NCBI GenBank assembly: GCA_963578655.1 | Contig: CAUZEB010000014.1 | Span: 1 to 21,665, forward strand | Direction of reading: 5' to 3' | DNA length: 21,665 nt | From: CAUZEB01 sp963578655 | Lineage (GTDB): Bacteria; Chloroflexota; Dehalococcoidia; Lucifugimonadales; CAUZEB01 | Shown here: positions 8,719 through 17,300 of the stretch, one piece after another | Numbering within the stretch: the first letter of the stretch is position 1 | Layout: each line of letters begins with the position of its first letter | Program-made: the position numbers and the translations under genes | The notes under the pieces: model-generated | What the model saw: only the letters and a program-made list of their open reading frames with translations | Told to the model about the DNA's origin: nothing | The model's database searches: none

Positions 8719-9702
8719 CTAATCACTTAAATTTGAGACGATTAAATTAATATTATATTTAATGAAATCAACATAACTTTGCCCAGGATTAAGCGTTTCT
8801 ACATTTAAGCCTGTAACCACTCTTATTCCTGTTTCCTCCGCTATTCTTTGCGAGGTCTTTCCGTTGGTATCGTTTCCCAGGAATATAACCTGTATGTCAT
8901 GTTTTCTTATAAGTCTTATGGCTGATGCCAGATCTTTTGGGGTAGGACCTGCTCCTGAACTGAAATCCGGAATCACTGCTTTAAGAACCTCAATATTATA
9001 GCGGTTTCCCAGATATCCTAAAGATTCATGTTCTGTCATGATCTTTCGTTTGGATTCAGGAATTGTACTGATTTCGCCAACTATATTTTGGTCGAGTTTC
9101 TCTAACTCAATGGCGTATTCTACAGCTTTCTCTGTGTAGTAACTGTGTCCATCAGGATCAATACTAGACAGAACTTTTGCAATTGATTCTATCACCGTCG
9201 AAACAAGAGTAGGATCGAACCAGAAGTGTGGATCGTATCGGTCTTGAAATTGGCTGTCTTCGGATCTAGTGAATTCGAGTGGTGAGATAAAGTCTACCAA
9301 TGTTACCAAAACAATATCTGGATGGCTATCTAACAGCTTAACTAGCCAAGGTCCTTCATACTGCAATCCAATAGCGAATACATATTGCGCAGAGATTATT
9401 TTGGCAATATCTTTTGCGCCTGGATTGTAGGTATGCGTATTAACCGAATAGGGTATTATGTGATCAGCAGATACTCTTTCTCCACCAACATAATTTATCC
9501 ATTCGGATACCAGAGGAGTAGTAGCCAGTATGTCGGTTTCATTTGTAGCAGAAATAGATAAATCAACCTTGGTCTCTCCTTTTGTATTGTCCGAAGGTTG
9601 CTGTTGCATCGATATTGTTTCGTCACTAGAGACATTACAGGCAGGTAGTACTGCTATGATGATTAGTATGGAAACGTGTAATGCTACAAGTTTGCCCAAC
9701 AT
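8719..9702 (-). CDS. znuA: Zinc/manganese ABC transporter, substrate-binding lipoprotein
   Basis: A 327-residue cluster A-I solute-binding protein. The N-terminus is a lipoprotein signal: MLGKLVAL, a hydrophobic core, then the lipobox LPAC with Cys22 as the lipid anchor. Candidate metal ligands match the family: His90 in VNTHTYNPGAKD, His159 in DPHFWFDP, His225 in TEHESLGYLGNRY, and possibly Asp278 in LGNDTNG. The His-rich loop of E. coli ZnuA is missing; only an acidic stretch (RSEDSQFQDRYD) precedes His159. AAGGAG (9709-9714) lies 6 bases before the ATG. First gene of the importer unit, divergent from the Fur-family regulator; an operator-like palindrome sits just upstream of its presumed -10 region. 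Confidence 0.93.
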   Translation of the reverse strand: MLGKLVALHVSILIIIAVLPACNVSSDETISMQQQPSDNTKGETKVDLSISATNETDILATTPLVSEWINYVGGERVSADHIIPYSVNTHTYNPGAKDIAKIISAQYVFAIGLQYEGPWLVKLLDSHPDIVLVTLVDFISPLEFTRSEDSQFQDRYDPHFWFDPTLVSTVIESIAKVLSSIDPDGHSYYTEKAVEYAIELEKLDQNIVGEISTIPESKRKIMTEHESLGYLGNRYNIEVLKAVIPDFSSGAGPTPKDLASAIRLIRKHDIQVIFLGNDTNGKTSQRIAEETGIRVVTGLNVETLNPGQSYVDFIKYNINLIVSNLSD

Positions 9703-9737
9703 TCACCGCTCCTTGTTATTTGCATATCATATAATGC

Positions 9738-9752
9738 GAATGATTCTCATTC
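9738..9752. promoter_or_regulatory. Operator-like 7-1-7 palindrome, site 1 (znuA side)
   Basis: GAATGAT-T-CTCATTC is an inverted repeat of 7-1-7 form with one mismatched pair, the typical layout of Fur-family operators. A TATGAT (minus strand, 9731-9726) just downstream could be the znuA -10 box, which would place this site in the spacer and -35 region, where binding represses. The -35 sequence itself is poor. Confidence 0.7.
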
Positions 9753-9761
9753 TGTATTAAA

Positions 9762-9776
9762 TGAGAATAAATCTCA
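9762..9776. promoter_or_regulatory. Operator-like 7-1-7 palindrome, site 2 (regulator side)
   Basis: TGAGAAT-A-AATCTCA, a 7-1-7 repeat with one mismatched pair, close to the general Fur-family pattern TGATAATnATTATCA. Its centre is 24 bases from that of site 1, and it ends 9 bases before the -35 box of the regulator. ATTCTCATT (9743-9751) and AATGAGAAT (9760-9768) are exact reverse complements, so the two sites share half-site sequence. Confidence 0.7.
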
Positions 9777-9785
9777 GTAAATGTT

Positions 9786-9814
9786 TTGTCAAGGATAGAA
9801 GGCACTAGTATAAT
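9786..9814 (+). promoter_or_regulatory. Strong sigma-70-type promoter giving a leaderless transcript
   Basis: TTGTCA (9786-9791) and a perfect TATAAT (9809-9814) are separated by exactly 17 bases. Transcription would begin about 7 bases after the -10 box, at or beside the A of the ATG at 9821. No ribosome-binding site precedes that ATG, which fits a leaderless mRNA. Confidence 0.75.
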
Positions 9815-9820
9815 TGATTA

Positions 9821-10261
9821 ATGATTTCAGCTAGAAAACAATCCAGAAATTTACTAAGTTCACGAAATGCATCTATTACCAATCCCAGATTGGTAGTACT
9901 TGAACTATTGTTGAAGGAATCTCGGCCTTTAACAATAGATCAAGTACTAAAACTCTCGAGAGGAAAGCTGGCTCAGTCGACTCTATATCGTGTAATAAGC
10001 GATTTGAGAGATTTTGGATTAATAAGCGAATTCACGACACCTGAAAACACCATGGTTGTTGAACTCAACGTAGGCTGGACGCGACATCACCACCACATTT
10101 TTTGCCGAAAATGTGGTTCCATAACAGATATTGAATTGAATCCGGAGTTGGAATTAAATCTAGAAAAAGAAGTTAAAAAGATCGAAAATGAATATTCGTT
10201 TTTAATTGATTCGCATTCTCTCGAATTATTTGGCTCGTGCAACTCCTGTACCAACGAATAG
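9821..10261 (+). CDS. zur: Fur-family metalloregulator, probably zinc uptake regulator Zur
   Basis: A 146-residue Fur-superfamily repressor. The N-terminal winged helix spans about residues 17-75, with PRLVVLELLLK and the recognition-helix region QSTLYRVISDLRDFGLI. The dimerisation/metal domain follows: HHHH at 89-92, the structural-zinc pairs Cys95-x2-Cys98 and Cys140-x2-Cys143, and SHSLELFG with His132. Such proteins bind operator DNA when metal-loaded. Zinc rather than iron or peroxide sensing is inferred from divergence from znuACB and from two operator-like palindromes between them. The site near its own promoter suggests autoregulation. There is no ribosome site; the promoter is placed for leaderless expression. 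Confidence 0.9.
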   Translation: MISARKQSRNLLSSRNASITNPRLVVLELLLKESRPLTIDQVLKLSRGKLAQSTLYRVISDLRDFGLISEFTTPENTMVVELNVGWTRHHHHIFCRKCGSITDIELNPELELNLEKEVKKIENEYSFLIDSHSLELFGSCNSCTNE

Positions 10262-10414
10262 TAAAAGTAAAGTTGTTTAGTATGATGGAATTATAGCTTT
10301 TTAACAATTGAAAATAGGTGTCAAGGGCGGAATAGGGTGCACAAGCTAGGAGATTTCCTCTGTTAGAATCAAATGACTAACCGTATGTGTATAATTACAG
10401 TATGATTCGACAAA

Positions 10415-11576
10415 ATGTTAATCTATGCGCCGTCACGTAGCTTGACTCAACGTAGGAGAACTTTGAGCACTACCGCTAGACCGATTCCCAATATCGCTGG
10501 ACAGGTGATGACAGTCAATGGGCTGATGGATCCCGGGCACCTTGGTTCTACAATAATGCACGAGCATCTCTTCATTGAACTCTGGAGGGATAAGGTGCCG
10601 TCCTTTGACTCACCGGACAACGAGGCTCTATTGTGGGATGAGAAGCTCACTATAGAGACTCTGCACATGGCCCATCGGCGCCAGCCACTCATCAAAGACA
10701 ATTACATTCTCAGCGACGAGGACATGATCATCGCCGAGACGATGCAATTCAAGAAACGAGGTGGCTCCACTATTGTGGACGTGACCAATATTGGTTTAGG
10801 CAGGGAACCACATTCTTTGCAACGAGTGTCTAGAGTAACTGGACTGAACATCGTTATGGGAGCAGGCTGGTATCAGAAAGCATATCACCCGGACAATATG
10901 GACCAACTGACCGTGGAGGATATGGCCGATAAGATTATCTGTGATGTAACTGTAGGTATAGACGATACTGGAGTAAGATCTGGCATAATTGGCGAGGTTG
11001 GTATCAATGGAGAGCCACTGATATCCAACGAGATCAAGAGTCTACAGGCCTCTGCCCGGGCCAGCCAAGTCACCGGAGCTGCAATCACCCTGCACCGAGG
11101 AGGTGCTGGCCAGAGAGAGGCACGAGACCATGAGTATATTGGGTGAGAATGGGGCGGATCTCTCGCGAGTGATCTTCGGGCATAGTGATGAGATTGCCGG
11201 TGATCTGCCCCTGATGATGGAGTTGCTGAGCCAGGGCGTCTACATCCAGTTCGACCTGCTGAGTCGCGTGGGAGAGCCGTTGAGATTCCATCCGGATGCC
11301 GACGATCACGGATCGATTAACACTAGTGCTAGCACTGCCGCCGTAGCAGACGCCATACCACAACTCATAGAGGCGGGCCACGCCAATCGTATACTGCTCT
11401 CTCAGGACGTTTACACCAAGATGCAGCTTAAGGCCTATGGCGGGACGGGATACTCATTTGTTCTGGAGATATTCTTGCCGGAGATGCGTTCCCGAGGCGT
11501 GTCGGAGGAGCATATCAAGATGATGATGATTGAGAACCCTGCCCGAGTACTTACCTTTGCTGAGCCTCAAAGCTAG
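10415..11576 (+). pseudogene. Phosphotriesterase-family hydrolase, interrupted by a frameshift
   Basis: PTE-superfamily binuclear-metal hydrolase (phosphotriesterase, lactonase and PHP branches) read in two frames. The first frame carries IPNIAGQVMTVNGLMDPG, MHEHL (His49, His51), NIVMGAGWYQKAYHP, GIIGEVG (Glu194 in the bridging position, as in the E. coli PHP type) and ITLH (His227). It goes astray after about 11098. The second frame, from about 11103, continues ILGENGADLSRVIFGHSDE (His codon at 11181) and RILLSQDVY (Asp codon at 11406), ending at 11576. All six expected metal ligands are therefore present; one extra base around GGAGG (11099-11103) explains the split. A corrected protein would be about 386 residues. 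Base composition is far richer in G+C than the adjacent regulator. A lactonase role is plausible but unproven. Confidence 0.87.
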
Positions 11577-11613
11577 CAGAGGATAGATGTCGTAGCGTTC
11601 ATAGGCGGTAAAG

Positions 11614-12645
11614 TTATTGGTGTATTTGAACTTTAATGGAGCCAGAGCTTTTATTCGATGCTATTTCAAACCCTCGTTGAATATCCGACAAGGCGAATTT
11701 ATGAGTTACCATTTCTTTAAGATTAACTCTTCCTGAATCCATTAAATCTATGGCTACTTCATAATCATGTTTGCCATCTATTACGCTGTAACAAATGGAA
11801 GCCAGTATGTTGTGTTCTCTAACATGGCACTGCAGAAAGTCCACTGGAACTGGAGCAAAAAAGCATCCTAGTATGACTATTCGGCCCATATGGCGGGTTA
11901 TGTTAAACGACTGATGAATTGTCGCCCCGCTATTACCTCCGACAGTTTCCAGAGTTATATCGGCACCTCGACCGCCAGTAATGTCTAACACGGCTTCTTT
12001 GAGCAAAGCACCTTCGGGAGGCAATGCTTCATCAGCCCCCAGCAGTTTCGCTAGTTCAGCCTGATGTTTATGTCGTGCTGTAACGAATATTTTGCCAGCT
12101 CCTAAAGCCCTGGCGGCTGCCACAGTGGTAAGGCCAATTGTGCCTGATCCTAATACTACCACGGTGTCACCACTGTTCATACGACCTCGACGTATTCCAT
12201 GAACCGATACTGCTAATGGTTCTACTAGTGCTCCATCCTGCCAATTCATGTTTTTACCTATAGGGTAACAGCCATCAGCTCTGCGCTTAATGTATTCGGC
12301 AAATCCTCCTCCTTCATTGGATGTTTTATTAGAGCAGTGAATAAATTCACCCTGTCTACAAAACCAGCAATCCTTACAATTCAATCCTTGTCCTATAGTT
12401 TCTATGGCTACCCGCTCTCCAAGTCTACTTACATCAATGCTGCTTCCTACCTCAACTATCTCACCTGCAACCTCGTGTCCTCCTGGAACCGTAACTAGAT
12501 GGGAGTAATCTAGGAGATCTGAACCACAAATACCAGTGGCTTTCACTCGTATCAAAACGTCTCGATCTTCAAGACTAGGACGGTTCATATCTTTTAGTTG
12601 CATTGTACCCTTGCCATCGTGTAAAGCCGCTTTCATAGTTGTCAA
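11614..12645 (-). CDS. Zinc-dependent alcohol dehydrogenase (MDR family; sorbitol/threonine dehydrogenase-like)
   Basis: A 343-residue medium-chain dehydrogenase. Catalytic zinc ligands are Cys40 (GICGSD), His57-Glu58 (GGHEVAG) and Glu142 in the VEPLAV strand. The structural zinc loop is Cys90-x2-Cys93-x2-Cys96-x7-Cys104. The Rossmann motif VVLGSGTIGL (163-172) binds NAD(P). Members oxidise polyols, amino alcohols or similar secondary alcohols; the actual substrate is not evident. I keep the TTG at 12645 as start because GGAGGA (12651-12656) lies 5 bases upstream, while the ATG at 12636 is 14 bases away. Converges with the phosphotriesterase-like gene (37-base gap) and is divergent from the SDR at 12987. 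Confidence 0.93.
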   Translation of the reverse strand: MTTMKAALHDGKGTMQLKDMNRPSLEDRDVLIRVKATGICGSDLLDYSHLVTVPGGHEVAGEIVEVGSSIDVSRLGERVAIETIGQGLNCKDCWFCRQGEFIHCSNKTSNEGGGFAEYIKRRADGCYPIGKNMNWQDGALVEPLAVSVHGIRRGRMNSGDTVVVLGSGTIGLTTVAAARALGAGKIFVTARHKHQAELAKLLGADEALPPEGALLKEAVLDITGGRGADITLETVGGNSGATIHQSFNITRHMGRIVILGCFFAPVPVDFLQCHVREHNILASICYSVIDGKHDYEVAIDLMDSGRVNLKEMVTHKFALSDIQRGFEIASNKSSGSIKVQIHQ

Positions 12646-12986
12646 ATTCTTCCTCCAATATAAAATGCTTTCTTATAAGTCAGTCAATAAATATTAACAA
12701 GAATGGAAATAATAACAAAGATTGTCAATTTGTAACTTTACATTCTGGCGACAGAATGCCTAGATTAACTAATATGGAAGCGAATATGTTAAATATAGAG
12801 GTAAAAAGATATTGAGAATTCCTTATGACAAATCTATACTCCCGAAAATGAAGTGCTTAATGGTTGAGGGGGCCTTCGGAAATTTTTACAATAAAACTTT
12901 GAAAAAATCACCCTTATTAAGATTATAGGGTAGGTATTAGTTGTTAATACAAATATTTGAGGATGGTTTAGTTATAAGGATATATT
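12646..12986. other. Shared upstream region of divergent ADH and SDR genes
   Basis: About 340 AT-rich bases without a gene, holding the 5' regions of both flanking dehydrogenases. The clearest structure is the dyad at 12741-12758. I found no convincing -35/-10 pair for either gene. Confidence 0.6.
12741..12758. promoter_or_regulatory. 18-bp operator-like dyad between divergent dehydrogenase genes
   Basis: CATTCTG-GCGA-CAGAATG: perfect 7-base arms around a 4-base centre containing CG, so 16 of 18 positions are symmetric. Size and CG centre suit a dimeric repressor (LacI or similar type). It could also be a small RNA hairpin, but it lies about 95 bases from ADH and 230 from the SDR and has no U-tract. 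Confidence 0.45.
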
Positions 12987-13799
12987 ATGACTAATCGTTT
13001 GAGATTGAAGCGTAAGGTTGCTATTGTGACAGGTGCAGGGTCTAGTGGACCAGGTATTGGAAATGGGAAGGCCACTGCTATACTTTTTGCGCGTGAAGGG
13101 GCATGTGTGTTACTTGCAGATTTGTGTGAGGAGCGGGCACAGGAAACACTTTCATCAATTGAGGCCGAAGGTGGGAACGCTTCCACTCTTGCGGTAGATG
13201 TTACCAATAAGGAAAGTTGTAATCATATGGTTAACGAGACATTGAGACGATATGGTCGAGTCGACGTTCTTGTAAATAATGTTGGCATATCTAAACGTGG
13301 ATCTGTATTGGATGTTACTGAAAAGGAGTGGGACAATATTATGGCTGTCAATGTAAAAAGTATGATGCTTACGAGTCAGCAGGTCATACCAAGGATGAAG
13401 GAAGGAGGAGGTGGGTCTATCATCAATATTGCTTCAACTGCTGGTCTCAGAGCTCATCGCAGTACCCCGTACACTACTTCAAAGGCGGCAGTTATAGGAT
13501 TGACTTTTTCAATGGCTGCAGACCACGGTAGGGAAAACATCAGAGTGAATGCAATTGCGCCGGGTCTAGTTTACACTCCAATGGTGGCTCCACGTATGGA
13601 CGATGATCTAAGGGATAGTAGACGGCAGGCCTCCCCTTTAGGGATTGAGGGCACGGGGTGGGATATAGGATGGGCTGCTCTTTACTTAGCTAGTGACGAA
13701 TCTAGATGGGTGACAGGGATAGTGTTACCTGTAGATGCAGGGTTGACAGTCACTACTGGTATCACCTACCAACCGTTAGGCCAACAGATAAAGTACTAG
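12987..13799 (+). CDS. Short-chain dehydrogenase/reductase
   Basis: An intact 270-residue classical SDR. The cofactor motif is TGAGSSGPGIGNG (15-27), Asp71 is in AVDVTN, VNNVG covers 96-100, and Asn122 is in AVNVKSM. Catalytic Ser150 lies in INIASTAG, with Tyr162 and Lys166 in PYTTSKAA, and the family C-terminus is YLASDESRWVTGIVLPVDAG. Asp45 after the second strand (VLLADLC) suggests preference for NAD over NADP. AAGGA (12976-12980) lies 6 bases before the ATG. It is divergent from the zinc alcohol dehydrogenase, and joint control through the dyad at 12741 is possible. Substrate unknown. It is only moderately similar to the broken SDR at 2859, so the two are not recent duplicates. Confidence 0.93.
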   Translation: MTNRLRLKRKVAIVTGAGSSGPGIGNGKATAILFAREGACVLLADLCEERAQETLSSIEAEGGNASTLAVDVTNKESCNHMVNETLRRYGRVDVLVNNVGISKRGSVLDVTEKEWDNIMAVNVKSMMLTSQQVIPRMKEGGGGSIINIASTAGLRAHRSTPYTTSKAAVIGLTFSMAADHGRENIRVNAIAPGLVYTPMVAPRMDDDLRDSRRQASPLGIEGTGWDIGWAALYLASDESRWVTGIVLPVDAGLTVTTGITYQPLGQQIKY

Positions 13800-13827
13800 T
13801 ATCGGCATAGAATGATTGAAAGACACG

Positions 13828-14271
13828 CTAGAATCCCTTACCTATTTTTTTGCTCGCTAGGAAGATAGGAATGACTCGATCAGTTTTTGATTGATAGTCT
13901 TGATATAGTGGGTATGCTTTCACTGCTAGGGTCCATAGGCGCTGGAGTTCCTTCGGATCCTTAATTTCACGAGCAATCATCGAGTAGATTTTAGTTTCAT
14001 CTCTGATTTCAACTTCGGGACTTTCTAACAGATTATAGTACCAAAGGGGATTCTTAGGAGCTCCACCTATGGAAGCCACCAATACATAGCTATCTCCGTC
14101 TGCCACTTTCATTAAAGGTGTTTTTCGTATTGCGCCGGTTTTCCGTCCTATGTTATTAACTACGATGACTGGTAGTCCTCTTAACGTAGTGCCATCTTCC
14201 CCTCCACTCTTTTCATATAATTCGACTTGGTCGGCAACCCACTGTGTGGGACTAGGTATATATTGGTTCAT
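13828..14271 (-). CDS. Deazaflavin (F420)-dependent nitroreductase family protein
   Basis: A 147-residue split-barrel protein of the DUF385/Ddn family, named for the F420-dependent nitroreductase Ddn of mycobacteria. The defining motifs are NNIGRKTGAIRKTPL (40-53) and ASIGGAPKNPLWYYNL (66-81). It probably reduces or oxidises a small molecule with F420H2; no F420 synthesis gene is in this window, so cofactor use is inferred from the family. CAGGAG lies 11 bases before the ATG. It is downstream of the FtsX permease on the same strand with a 107-base gap containing a strong hairpin, and converges with the SDR (28-base gap). Confidence 0.9.
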   Translation of the reverse strand: MNQYIPSPTQWVADQVELYEKSGGEDGTTLRGLPVIVVNNIGRKTGAIRKTPLMKVADGDSYVLVASIGGAPKNPLWYYNLLESPEVEIRDETKIYSMIAREIKDPKELQRLWTLAVKAYPLYQDYQSKTDRVIPIFLASKKIGKGF

Positions 14272-14346
14272 CGTATTCTAAACTCCTGTAGGAAATACCA
14301 GGGTGAGTTAATATTAAGGGAACTTTTTTATCTAAGTGAGGGAGTT

Positions 14347-14378
14347 GCTAGTGCTGTGATAAGTATTACAGCACTAGC
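14347..14378 (-). terminator. Strong hairpin abutting the permease stop codon
   Basis: GCTAGTGCTGT (14347-14357) and ACAGCACTAGC (14368-14378) form an 11-base perfect stem with a 10-base loop. The stem begins at the base next to the permease stop (14379-14381). On the minus strand no clear U-run follows, so it may be a weak terminator, an mRNA-stabilising end, or a bidirectional element. Confidence 0.6.
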
Positions 14379-17300
14379 TTATTCGTATCTTAGTGCCTCA
14401 GCAGGATAGGTCTTACTAGCCTCGTTAGCAGGTATCACGCTAGCTAAAATGGATGCGATGATCGTTATGGCAATTAATATACCTACCTCTCCTATTGGAA
14501 CAACAAACTTAGCTCCTTCAAACTCCTTGGAAATTTCCAGGAAAATTAACCATGACTGTAAAACACCGAGAAATACTCCCACAATTATCCCTAGAAATGT
14601 TATAAATGAGGACTCAATTAAGAATTGAACTCTTATCATGCTTGATTTAAACCCAATAGCTCTAAGTACTCCGATAGATTGTCTTCGTTCAACTACAGCT
14701 CTTACCGACAATACTCCTATAGCTGCAACGCCAACGACTAATCCAAGACCACTGAATCCTTGGAAAAGTTTATTAAATGCATTGTTTGTTGCCCTCTGCT
14801 GCTCTAAGTTATCTAGGAGACTTTCTGCATTCATCCCGTTTGCTAAGAAAACCTTTTCTAATTTCTGAGAATATTCTGATGCGAACTCTTTGTTTTCCAG
14901 TGAAAAGTAAAAAGTGTCAAGAGGAAGATCTTGATTTGCTATCGCCGGTAGTAAAGATCTTGTTGAATAGAATGTCGCAGAATTACTTTGAAAACCTGTC
15001 CCTGATGCGAGCCGTTCTACGACACCTATAACCATTAAAGTTTCGGGCTCTGAAGAACTTCGCCTCTTCTTCATTTCTATAGAAAAAGAATTCATCGATT
15101 TCGGATCTCCTGGAGTTAAATATGATGTTTTAAATGTTCTGTCTGGAGGCCCAAACGGATCTCCAGAGGGTATGATTGATGCACTAGCAATAACCAGTCC
15201 TGGATTATTAATCAATGTTCGCCAAATATCTTCGTCTGTGCTTCCGTATTTTGGATCGAAATGAGCGAATTTCCATTGAGTCGAATCAAAAAACGAATCT
15301 TCTAAGGAAATGAGTTTGGAACCCTTATATGTATCGTTATCCCCTTTGGATTCTTTTACTTCCACAAGCACATTGGATGCTCCTGCAACAACGGAGAAAT
15401 CAGACATATTTAGGGAGTCTCTTATATCTCCTGAAATGGAGAGGTCTGGACTTATAGTAGCTTTAATATCATATCCGCCCGTTACCCTTTCTGGCTGCGT
15501 TGAAGTGATATCACCTATGCCATTTAAAATTGAAAAAATCATAAGCGTAAATATAATTAGAGCGAACATAGCAACCGTTAAGCCAGTCCTAAATTTCGAA
15601 GCCATGGGGTAGATTATGGCAATTTTCGCTACGGCTTTTAAACCGGAAAATCTTGACAATATTAAATTCAAAATAAAGATCAATATTTTCGTGTTGGACA
15701 TCAGTAGCCACACTGCTGCTGCTGTAGTTATACCACCGCTTAAAGGCCAAAACCATGGCCCTGGTTCCGATAATTCCCCTGCCCAGGGTTCAAAGAAGTC
15801 GAATGGTAGGGAATTAACCAAGAGTACAAGTCCTCCCTCAAAAGTGCCTCCAATTTGATTTATAGTTTCAGTATCAGAAATAGATTTCGAAGCTATAAAT
15901 CTTATGAATAAAGCTAAAGCTAACACGCTGCCAGTTAATCCAATAAAGAAAGTCGCACCTGTTTCAGTCTGTAGTCCTGAGATCAACAATATAATCGAAA
16001 GCACCCCTAGTACAAGGTAAGATTGCTCCCCAAACAATTTAAATAGTGAGGTCGACATATTTATGGGCCATAGGATCGGAGATAGTAATAAAAGTACAAG
16101 AGTTTTTACCCTACCTTGTTTTCCATTGATAATCGAGACTATTTGTTTAATGGGGTAGATCAGATTCCAAATAAAATCAAATAGCCTTTCCCTGGTTTGT
16201 TTAGGGTTCTTTTTGATGAACTCATCCTTAAGACCTCTAATAGCGACAACAATATTTAAGTTACTAACTCGGTACGCTGAAAACACTACTGTAATGAAAG
16301 TTAATAATAATCCACTACTAAAAGCTATTAGTAGAGATACAATTGAGTAATGTGGTGTGATTGTAAAATCGTTTGTGTCGATTAAATCTTGGAGAATGAA
16401 TACCAAACCAAAACTTAAACCTACTCCAACAATGATTCCTACAATAGCTGCCAATAAAGCATATACTGTTCCTTCATAGGTAAATAATTGGATCAAATCT
16501 CTTCGTTTCAGCCCCACTGCCCTTGCCATTCCTAATTCTGTCGATCTTGCTGCAGCAAGTAAAACAAATACCAGGAAAATCAGTAGCATTCCGACCATAA
16601 TAGAAAATGAACCAAAGATTGAGAAGATAGTGGTGACTCCAGTGGCAACAGTCTCAGCTAATTTAACACTATCATTTTTTTGGTCATCCACTCTAAGTGT
16701 ATTCAATGAAGATGCAAGTATTGATATTTTACCTGCATCTTCTTGTAATCCGGATCTATCTAAGATGCCTAATATAATAAGTTGAGTCTGATAGTCACTT
16801 ATATCTGATATGAAATCGATATTGAAATTCCCAGTAGTTAAATTATCAGATAATTGAGCGAGCACTTCAGATGAGTCTTTATCTGTTCGTCGAATATCTG
16901 TAGCCTCTACTGACAACAAATTTGGTATATCATTATCCTTTAAAATATTAAATATTTCTGATGCCACGTCAGTATTGGTTAATTCGGCCCTTAAAAATCT
17001 CGTGACATTTTCTGAAAGTTTTAGAGATTTTTCCCCTGTGCCTCTATTTGAAACAGCTATATTGGTGATCTTGCCTTTTTTGTTAAGAAATTCTTGCAGT
17101 GAATTCAGTTCAAATATGATGTAAGGATTTCTTCCGCCTCCAGCTAAACCTCCATTCTTAAGAACATCTGAAATCAGGAACTCTGTTTTTCCTGACCGGC
17201 TATAGACACTAAGATGCCCACCCTTATCTATTTTTAATATTTCGCTGGTGTCGGCGTTAATGTAGATCTGATCGTCGGTTAGAGAACTGATAGAAACGGT

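Noticed and set aside
12656..12690. TTGACT and TTTATA spaced 17 bases on the minus strand before the alcohol dehydrogenase
   Set aside because: The transcript would begin inside the GGAGGA ribosome site that the TTG start needs, so it cannot be the functional promoter.
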